Of a DNA stretch of 64,000 bases, positions 59,601 through 64,000 are shown piece after piece. Origin of the DNA: Chimonanthus salicifolius. Lineage: Eukaryota > Streptophyta > Magnoliopsida > Laurales > Calycanthaceae. The translations under genes and the position numbers were made by a program. Where the stretch lies: NCBI GenBank assembly GCA_013350335.1, contig CM023537.1, forward strand, positions 12,877,884-12,941,883, in the 5' to 3' direction. Numbering within the stretch: the stretch's first letter is position 1; every line of letters starts with the position of its first letter. Below the pieces are notes generated by a model. That model saw only the letters and a list, made by a program, of their open reading frames with translations. It made no database searches and was not told the DNA's origin.

Positions 59601-62600
59601 TATGTCTTGAGCCCTCGAACATGTGGCCAAATTTCAGGGCACACGCTAATTCCGGTCTTCTGTTCCTGTTTATGGTAGATGAGTTACCAACTTGTCATGT
59701 CCAGCTCAAGTATTGTTATGGAAGATGACAATTCAGGCTTGAATCTTCCTTTTATTTTTTGCTTTTCCCTTCAATTTCATTGATTTTTTTCTTCTTTGAA
59801 TCTTGCCTTTATTAATCTATACTAGGCTCCTGCTTAGTTGGTATGTCTTGTATTCTGTTGCATGATGATGCATCTACTTTCAGTGGTCATCACAGACTGC
59901 ATTTCATACCCACATGACTCGAACCTGTGAACATTTGTGGTATCAAAAGTGAGCACTGTGCCAAAGTGTGTGTGTCTATATATATAGAGGGTTTAGGGTT
60001 TTTTTATCTTCAGTTATGCTATCTACTTCCCCCAGTAGTGGGTGTGGGTTGGGGGGTGAGGGTGGGTGGGTAGGTGTGGATGGGTAGGCCATAGGTGTGG
60101 GTGGGTGGGAGTCTTGAATAATGTCAATAGGGTTGTAGACTGAACTCTGTGTGTGTTTTTTTTTTTTTAATTAATATGTCAATAGGGTTTTAGATCTCTG
60201 GTTATGCTATGTACTTCCCCTAATACATTGACATGGTGATGTATGTAAGTGAATAATAGTAATGCTATGTTTATGGACAGTTTAGAATGGGGATTTTAAT
60301 GCACTCGACGACTTTTATGCAGGGAATTGAATTAGATCTTAAACATGTTCATGCAATTGGCGTCTACGGTTGGAGCAATGTCGGTGAAACAATTCTAGGG
60401 GAATGGTTGGAAGACATTTCACATAACCAGGTTTTGGCCATTTAATCTCTTCAAGTAGATTTTTTTTAATACGATATAATTCTGCTCTATACAGCATTGT
60501 CTAAGATATCACATTCTGCATTAGGTTCATAAATTACTACAAGGGCTACCTCCGATCCGGTCGTTGGTTGCTGTGGGCTCTGGTGCTGCTAAACTGGTTT
60601 CTTTGCCAGTTAAGAACTACAAGAAAGACCACAGGTTGCTCAAGGGAATGCAAAGAGGTAGAAAACAGCTTTTCTATACTTGCTATTTGACTGTTTCTAG
60701 CTTAAGGATATCATCTTCTGCATCTTTTTCTGTTATTTTATGCTCTTTGCACATTCTAGTTTGATATATCTTTCTTTTTCTCATTCTGAGACACAGAGAA
60801 AGCTTCAGTACTGAGAGATGCTGGCTTTAATTTTCTTTTACTAGGTGCAATTGCATTTCTTAGAAGTGTTTCGCTTGAAGCTGTTGCACTTGGGGTACAT
60901 TTGGCAGCTGGTGCTCATGACATCCTTCTTCAAACAGAATATGTTCTTGCAAGTATTCCACCATCTGTACCTGTATCTCTGAGAAGCAGGGAAAGGGCGA
61001 ATGCAAGATCTAATCAGCCTAAAGATGTCCAACAAGGGATCCAACAGGTGTTTATTTCTTGTGCATTTAGTTTATTACTGATACTTACAATGCTGGTGCT
61101 GTTATGTGTTGGTTTTTTTTTTTTTTTTCTGAGAATGCTGTGCTTTGATATTTGATTCCATTTTCTTCTTTTAATTATATAAAAATGAAAACAATTTCTG
61201 ATAAGTTTGTCAATAGTTATCATTTTGAAAGTGCACTTCAGAAAAGCAGACTTAATCCTTTTCATGTTTTTAAAATCTTTTAATAAAGAAAAAGAGACAC
61301 AATGGTTTGTATGGATTCATGTGGATTTCCATTATCTCACTGATTATTTACATATCTCAAATGGCTCCTCATAATAATGTTATATAGTTATTATGCATTT
61401 ACTTGGAGTTCTATATTTTTTGAAAATGTTATTTGAGTTACCATCAAAGTTATTTTCATCTTTTTCCATCTGTAGTTCTTTTTTCCATTTTCATTTTGTT
61501 TTTACCAAAACTGTCACTTATGATAAATTTGTACACTTAAATTTTTTTTCTTCAAAAATTGCAGACTGTATGTACTCAATTTTTTAATATTATGAAAAGA
61601 TGTATATAAACCATGGAAAATGCAGCGCTGGAAGCAGAAATTGGACTCACTGATGTCTGGTTTAATTTACCACAAAAGAAGCAAATATGCACTCCATCTT
61701 AGAAAATGATATTCCTGAACATGTTTCACCAAGAAATAGAGAATTACTGTACTGCAGAAGTGGTTTTTTTCTTTGTGGAAGGTTAGCATTAAAAAATGTG
61801 CCCAGGGGCTGAATTTTGTTACTGTTGGGCTGTGAACGGCACTTGTAACCATGTCCTGAACATCTGTATATAGCCATTGCTTATGAATATATGTCCTATG
61901 GGATAAATGGTCAGGGCCTACGTGGCTTCATGGGTCTAGATTCAATTTATCTGGTTGGATGATCAGATCTAAGGTCATATTAGGTTTATAGTTTAAACTG
62001 GTTATTTAAAATCTGAAGACTTGTCTTGACCCAAAAGTTCACTGATTTAACTAAAGGACTCAAGTGCCTTGCAACAGGGATGATGCAGCGTAGGACAGGT
62101 TCCAACCACAACTGAATTGTAAAAGTGATCTGTGGATTTAGATGAGATAAACATCACTATTTAGTCCACTAAACCCTTTGTTCAGTAATCTTCTTACCTT
62201 GTGATTATTTTTTCCCTTTAGAACTGGTCTAAATATGCCTTAGCTATCAAGATAATATGGTCCTTGTAGTTCTGTTTTCGTAAAATAAGTATTTACTGTA
62301 AAATATGATGCAAACAATTATTCCTTAGTTATTCATCATTGATCAATTCTTGACTGGACCTATCAGTTTTGAGTTTTCAACTGGTTGCCCAAAATCTGAT
62401 TAAGAAACTGTTTTTAAAACAATGTCATTGGATATTTCCATCTTTTATTCAATAGGAAAGAGTGCACTTTTTATAGATCTTGTGCTTATTGGTATTATAA
62501 GCCTTAAAGTGGGACCATCATGACTTAAAATGCACACTATTCATTCTGGGTATCAATTATTCAATTTAGTTCTGTTCTGGGAACCAACAAATGGCTATTT

Positions 62601-63085
62601 GTGTTTATATTATTTATACAATATTGATATTCTTCTAACTTAATATTTTTGTTTAGAAAGCAAGGAATTTACTATATACCCCTATTGAATAGATCTGTAT
62701 GATTCAGGCTTATGAGAGCATTAGTGATGGCCTTGGAAAGACGGCTTCTGCTCTAGTTGGGAATCCCATTAAGACATATCAACGCGGTGCTGGTGTTGGA
62801 TCTGCTTTGGTCGCTGCAGTCCGTGCAGCTCCTGCAGCTGCCGTGGCTCCTGCTTCTGCAACTGCACGTGCTGTTCATTGGGCCCTTCTTGGTGTAAGAA
62901 ACAGGTATATAATTCAACATCACCACATTACAGAATCTCATTGGTGAGAATTGATGAACTTACTAAAAACTGGCATTGGTTAACAATAATGTGCCTTGTT
63001 ATGCAGCCTCGATCCTGAACATAAGAAAGAATCCATGGAGAAATATTTAGGATCCTCCCAAGCTCGAGACCACAGAAAATGGTAA
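28725..63085 (+). CDS. ATG2: Autophagy-related protein 2 (ATG2), complete
   Basis: Bridge-like lipid-transfer protein. In the known system it links ER to the phagophore edge with ATG9 and ATG18/WIPI and channels phospholipid into the growing autophagosome. Exons: 28725-28928, 40149-41263, 45186-45337, 45807-46111, 46237-49554, 49663-49775, 49928-50135, 50510-50623, 60323-60430, 60525-60657, 60845-61047, 62708-62904, 63007-63085. All phases agree, giving about 2082 aa, near the plant family length. The N-terminal Chorein_N domain ([15 protein letters not shown], then [16 protein letters not shown]) is in exon 1. The conserved C-terminal ATG_C region runs from exon 8 ([12 protein letters not shown]) to exon 13. 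Exon 5 alone codes 1106 residues. Start: in-frame ATGs at residues 1 and 13; the first is chosen because KSAEAMF precedes the second as in other plant ATG2s. Intron 3 is GC-AG. Introns 1 (11.2 kb), 2 (3.9 kb) and 8 (9.7 kb) are full of retroelements. The end is HRKW-TAA unsplit, or HRK-TGA if the donor at 63082 joins 63162. Confidence 0.95.
29001..29038. repeat. (CT)n microsatellite in ATG2 intron 1
   Basis: Nineteen uninterrupted CT units shortly after the first exon of ATG2. Confidence 0.95.
29768..33530 (-). mobile_element. Degenerate L1-type LINE, nearly full ORF2, antisense in ATG2 intron 1
   Basis: Reading on the minus strand, an apurinic/apyrimidinic endonuclease domain starts at about 33267 ([12 protein letters not shown], then CFQESKLED) and continues from about 32981. 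The reverse transcriptase follows ([20 protein letters not shown] near 31930, SILVNGS near 31650, [11 protein letters not shown] near 31600). A C-terminal part ([12 protein letters not shown] near 30100) and a poly(A) tail (poly-T on plus, 29769-29779) close the element. The frame is broken repeatedly by stops and shifts. The RT active-site motif, usually F/Y-A-D-D, reads FVND near 31460, so the enzyme would be inactive even if expressed. The 5' boundary is uncertain and no target duplication was found. Confidence 0.85.
33540..34554 (+). mobile_element. 5'-truncated LINE with intact RNase H reading frame
   Basis: A short RT remnant ([11 protein letters not shown] near 33765) is followed by an uninterrupted RNase H-like domain at 33914-34429. 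The candidate acidic residues are present: Asp in KFNVDWA, Glu in SNEAELLS, Asp in IESDSSN, Asp in VVDFFAK. The usual NVDGA reads NVDWA. The 3' end is AATGAAATTTATTCTATTAC followed by CGCTG and A-runs (34513-34521, 34540-34554). It is sense relative to ATG2. Confidence 0.8.
35530..35984. repeat. Small element bounded by inverted 47-bp ends, with a near-perfect hairpin
   Basis: The left end (35530-35576, TGTCACAGGGCCGGTTTGAC...) recurs inverted at the right end. Inside the right end, 35925-35947 and 35954-35976 form a perfect 23-bp inverted repeat (GGGGCCGGTTTGACCTCAAA...) around a 6-nt loop. GCTCTGATACCA at 35905-35916 is the complement of a tRNA-iMet primer-binding site (TGGTATCAGAGC), directly next to a TGTCAT...TGACA palindrome. 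It looks like a rearranged, very small LTR element on the minus strand. GATGTGGGATAACACCC at about 35620 resembles plant TRIM/SMART LTR ends. Confidence 0.5.
35985..36473 (-). mobile_element. TRIM-type miniature LTR retrotransposon
   Basis: Two direct repeats of about 195 bp (35985-36180 and 36280-36473, about 88-90% alike, both containing CTAGCATGATAT, CCAACCCACTGTTGCTCCCA and GACTTTTTGGGG) flank only about 100 bp. On the minus strand the order is LTR, primer-binding site TGGTATCAGA (36277-36268), a short internal region, purine tract AAAGGAGATAGAT (36193-36181), LTR. The pentamer ACATG at 35980-35984 and 36474-36478 is a likely target duplication. No coding capacity: a terminal-repeat retrotransposon in miniature. 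Confidence 0.8.
37402..37496 (-). mobile_element. 95-bp LINE tail with 12-bp TSD
   Basis: GGGATTGTTGTT occurs at 37390-37401 and again at 37497-37508. Between them, on the minus strand, is a LINE-type 3' end (TCATTAAAGAAGCTATCGTT then an A-rich run). This is an extreme 5' truncation typical of target-primed reverse transcription. Confidence 0.7.
37509..39046. other. ATG2 intron 1, no recognised element
   Basis: Intron sequence without recognisable coding or repeat structure apart from short T- and A-runs. Confidence 0.4.
39061..39162 (+). mobile_element. SINE with poly(A) and 14-bp TSD in ATG2 intron 1
   Basis: A GC-richer 80-bp body (GCCCGGTGTGTGCAGATAAG ... GAGGACTAGTCGGGTGTGA ... ACACCTCCGGACCTC) ends in a 22-nt A-run. 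It is flanked by TTCTCTTTTACAAT at 39047-39060 and TTCTCTTTTCACAAT at 39163-39177. The AGGACTAGTCG and GGACACC motifs recall the 3' half of Au-type plant SINEs, but this is from memory of the family only. It is probably 5'-truncated. Confidence 0.75.
41621..41652. repeat. (CT)n microsatellite in ATG2 intron 2
   Basis: Sixteen CT units. Confidence 0.95.
42115..42370 (-). mobile_element. LINE 3' fragment (RNase H end and tail), antisense
   Basis: On the minus strand, a reading such as [19 protein letters not shown] coding text (near 42320-42360, one stop) runs into a 3' end with CAATAAAATTTTAGC. This is the conserved end of LINE RNase H plus its 3' UTR. Confidence 0.5.
42400..43166 (+). mobile_element. 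LINE 3' end with RNase H domain in ATG2 intron 2
   Basis: Contains [20 protein letters not shown] (42640-42700, first catalytic Asp in NFDGS), VLDVELHAL (Glu), [11 protein letters not shown] (Asp) and [11 protein letters not shown] (Asp), with one stop after LWRGF. The 3' UTR ends in a broken A-rich tail at 43146-43166. The same family as the short tail at 58683, with matching text from KI-ERIHHSI onward. Confidence 0.75.
43574..43671 (-). mobile_element. Short LTR-like fragment related to the TRIM LTR
   Basis: Begins TGTGACGACCCGACCCTATC and ends GGGTGTTACA, with GGATGATATTGTCC inside. It corresponds to the TRIM LTRs at 36 kb (TGTAATGACCCGTCCCTCTA ... GATATTGT ... TATTACA), so it is a diverged solo LTR or remnant of the same group. 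Confidence 0.5.
43827..44600 (-). mobile_element. LTR plus adjoining tRNA-iMet primer-binding site
   Basis: On the minus strand an LTR-like block starts TGTGAAAGTGACAAAAAGTC (44600), has a TATA-like TCTATATAAC near 44550, ends CCTACATCA near 43844, and is followed by GATTTGGTATCAGAGC, the classic primer-binding site complement (43838-43827). The internal coding region is absent, so this is one LTR with the beginning of the internal region only. Confidence 0.55.
45355..45498 (+). mobile_element. LINE tail inserted 17 nt after the ATG2 intron 3 donor
   Basis: GTTCCTGATCACT at 45342-45354 is repeated exactly at 45499-45511. The 144-bp insert ends TTCTTAATGAAATCCTTCAA then TGTCTCTGTTTCAAAAAAT, a LINE 3' end. 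The donor G|GCAAG is at 45337/45338, so the insertion lies almost on the 5' splice site. Confidence 0.75.
45734..45832 (+). repeat. 49-bp tandem duplication of an ATG2 3' splice site
   Basis: The acceptor and first 20 or so exon bases exist twice: TGTGCAG/AGCAAGAGCATGTGGAAA at 45751 and TTTGCAG/AGCAACAGCATGTGGAAA at 45800, 49 bp apart. Only the second (exon start 45807) keeps the ATG2 frame. Use of the first would add 49 nt and shift the frame. The few differences indicate an older duplication. Confidence 0.8.
51357..51695 (-). mobile_element. Gag fragment with CCHC zinc knuckle
   Basis: Open frame on the minus strand with a basic stretch ([19 protein letters not shown]) followed by [14 protein letters not shown], a perfect C-X2-C-X4-H-X4-C zinc knuckle, and an acidic ESDSEG segment. 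This is the layout of an LTR-retrotransposon (copia-type) Gag C-terminus. No pol region is attached; an isolated fragment in ATG2 intron 8. Confidence 0.6.
51409..51424 (+). mobile_element. 16-nt poly(A)-only retro-insertion with 20-bp TSD
   Basis: AATACCACTCCCCTCTTCTA is present at 51389-51408 and again at 51425-51444. Between them is only ATCTTTAAAAAAAAAA. This is what an almost completely truncated LINE-type insertion looks like. Confidence 0.75.
51970..56140 (+). mobile_element. 5'-truncated LINE (RT to RNase H) in ATG2 intron 8, split by a solo LTR
   Basis: The long open RT frame starts at about 51980 ([20 protein letters not shown]). It has the first catalytic Asp in [34 protein letters not shown], the active site [10 protein letters not shown] (FVDD instead of the common FADD/YADD, both Asp kept) and [12 protein letters not shown]. 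The frame is open to 52921 and continues shifted to about 53230. After the solo LTR it resumes at 54842 ([10 protein letters not shown]), then [15 protein letters not shown] near 55290 and a broken RNase H ([12 protein letters not shown] near 55580, [11 protein letters not shown] near 55880). It ends in an A/G-rich tail at 56100-56140. Confidence 0.85.
53365..54836 (+). mobile_element. Solo LTR (copia-like) nested in the LINE, 5-bp TSD
   Basis: A 1472-bp block beginning TGTAAGTGCCCCGGTTCG and ending ...ACGAAATTTCA, flanked by ATTTC at 53360-53364 and 54837-54841. TG...CA ends plus a 5-bp duplication are the signature of an LTR. Near its end it carries CTATTCACCCGCCTTTAGGT, like the end of several copia LTRs. 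TATAAAATA at about 54061 may be its promoter TATA box. There is no internal region, so an intact element has been lost by LTR-LTR recombination. Removing it rejoins the LINE reading. Confidence 0.85.
56325..57977. repeat. 76-bp tandem repeat pair split by the ORF1-only LINE
   Basis: GCTATGCCCATGGATGTTGT...GATTCATTTT (56325-56400) and GGCTATGCTGATGGATGCTA...GGTTCATTTA (57903-57977) are about 85% alike. The LINE landed at their junction and duplicated 20 bp of the first copy. Confidence 0.7.
56401..57880 (-). mobile_element. ORF1-only LINE derivative (HAL1-like) with 20-bp TSD
   Basis: Flanked by identical ATTGGTAGCTGATTCATTTT at 56381-56400 and 57881-57900. On the minus strand it begins inside ORF1 ([15 protein letters not shown] near 57830, DUF4283-like; then [20 protein letters not shown] and [10 protein letters not shown]). 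It continues through ORF1 C-terminal text ([10 protein letters not shown] near 56810, [16 protein letters not shown] near 56580) and goes straight into a LINE-type 3' tail at 56401-56470. The endonuclease and RT of ORF2 are absent. Frameshifts are present. Confidence 0.75.
58553..60125. repeat. Tandem duplication of about 0.65 kb before ATG2 exon 9
   Basis: Copy A (58553-59520, including a 0.27-kb LINE tail) and copy B (59522-60125) share long stretches such as TTAGTCCCTGCCTGAGCCAT, GTTCCTGTTTATGGTAGATG and GTTGCATGATGATGCATCTA, plus GGGTTTAGGGTTTTT (telomere-like) and a GTGGGTGGGTAGGTGTG-rich block. The G-rich blocks (59385-59510, 60045-60115) consist of GGGTGGGTAGG-type units with different copy numbers. 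Part of the block restarts near 60175. Confidence 0.75.
58683..58955 (+). mobile_element. LINE tail inside copy A of the duplication
   Basis: Matches the end of the LINE at 42.4-43.2 kb (ATACGGAAATTGTAAACAAT then TTTATGTAATTAGGGG, corresponding to GGAAATTGTAAATAATTTTA there) and ends in an A13 run. TTAGTGTCTT flanks both sides (about 58671-58680 and 58955-58965), a likely target duplication. It is absent from copy B, so it arrived after the duplication. Confidence 0.7.
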
Positions 63086-63520
63086 ATAATTGTTTTCTTT
63101 ACTCTAGATTATTTTAACTATTTCAATCTTTCTCCTTAAAATTTTCCCTTTTCTCTGGCAGACTCAAATCAGACAAATAGCAAACTTCTTGCTGTGCTTG
63201 CTGGTACAGCCTGTAACATGTAAGTTGAGCAGATACCGTCAGAGAACGTCCTTGATTTCTATTTAATTGAAACTCATGTTGGTTTAGTTCCTGGTTGCAG
63301 GTGTACAGTTATTTGAACAGATTCTTCACACATCAAAATAATATGGTTAAATTTTAGACTCTGTACATAAATGTAAATAGCAATATAGTAAATCCATGGT
63401 TTGGTTCGGCTGTAGTCTTGCCGTTTCAACGATGCGGTAGGGCTCGTATATTTTTTTTCGTGTAAATGTAAATTCTACAGTTGCACTGCTGATGATTTTT
63501 ATCCGCATTGTCTTTGTTCA
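63086..63520 (+). other. ATG2: ATG2 3' UTR
   Basis: Donor ATG|GTAAAT at 63082 and acceptor CTCTGGCAG ending at 63161 suggest a final intron that overlaps the stop codon. The end of the transcript is not certain. Confidence 0.5.
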
Positions 63521-64000
63521 AACAAATGCCTTGTAGTCCAATATTGGTTGATAATGTTTGCAATCACCAATTTCGTCAATCCTTTGTTTTGTGTATTGTA
63601 TCATGTATATTTGTTATTGTAAATTTATTTTCTTGGAGAATCAAAGATAAATGGTTTTAATCAATGAAGGATTTATGAATGTTCAACCTTGAACTCCATC
63701 TATCAAGCTAATGGAATAAGGACAGTGGGAGAAAAGTAGCAGAGTACAGCAGTGCAGTTCTGCCACTCAACTTAGTCAGCGATCTGCTGTACCTGAAATT
63801 GATGGCGTCAGGTTATTTAGCAGTATGAATTTAAGAACAGTGGGCTCCGTAGGAGAAAATTGAAGGGTAGCATGAAAAAGGTGCATTTGATCATTGTCAT
63901 TTGTTTCTGGTAAGCTGCAATACTTCAGTCTTCTATTTCTGTTTAAATTCACATGATAAAAACCATTGTGTACCTTTCATCAAGACCCAAGAATGGAAAT
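63521..64000. other. Intergenic, no gene recognised
   Basis: Downstream of ATG2. I see no coding exon or repeat boundary. Confidence 0.4.

Noticed and set aside
59335..60010. TTTAGGGTTT blocks as a telomere or chromosome end
   Set aside because: Only one or two units per site and inside a duplicated intron block; best seen as telo-box-like or interstitial motifs.

Overview
The window is nuclear DNA of a flowering plant. Two conserved single-copy-type plant genes (ribonucleotide reductase large subunit and ATG2) are split by many GT-AG introns. Intergenic DNA is AT-rich, and plant-type retroelements and small DNA transposons are everywhere, including inside introns. Introns of about 10-11 kb packed with LINE fragments suggest a medium to large genome, perhaps a woody species. 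I cannot name the species.

Layout. 1-2.0 kb: the 3' part of a plus-strand gene whose product has a paired CxxC domain; an upstream exon-like block carries an in-frame stop. 2.4-7.3 kb: small DNA transposons, two of them hAT-type with perfect 8-bp target duplications, and a 1.7 kb element with inverted ends that seems to carry a piece of host gene. 7.5-17.3 kb, minus strand: the complete ribonucleotide reductase large-subunit gene (RNR1), 17 coding exons plus a 5' UTR exon, with E2F-like sites in its promoter. All exons fit perfectly except two, each of which has one extra base that breaks the frame. 17.3-28.2 kb: gene-poor AT-rich DNA with MITEs, SINE-like units, a 760-bp fold-back element and short tandem duplications. 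28.2-63.2 kb, plus strand: the complete autophagy gene ATG2 in 13 coding exons (about 2082 codons of protein). Introns 1, 2, 3 and 8 hold LINEs of both orientations, a TRIM-type mini-LTR element, LTRs, SINEs, a solo LTR nested in a LINE, and an ORF1-only LINE derivative.

The two intact loci are unrelated in function. RNR1 makes deoxyribonucleotides for S phase. ATG2 moves lipid from the ER to the growing autophagosome membrane. They lie about 11.4 kb apart with their 5' ends facing each other (divergent), and I see no sign that they are co-regulated.

I found no undescribed protein system. The most useful observations are the two +1 indels in RNR1, a GC-AG intron of ATG2 with a 49-bp duplicated 3' splice site and a LINE tail inserted 17 nt from its donor, an ORF1-only (HAL1-like) LINE, a 16-nt poly(A) insertion with a 20-bp target duplication, and nested insertions whose target-site duplications can be read directly.
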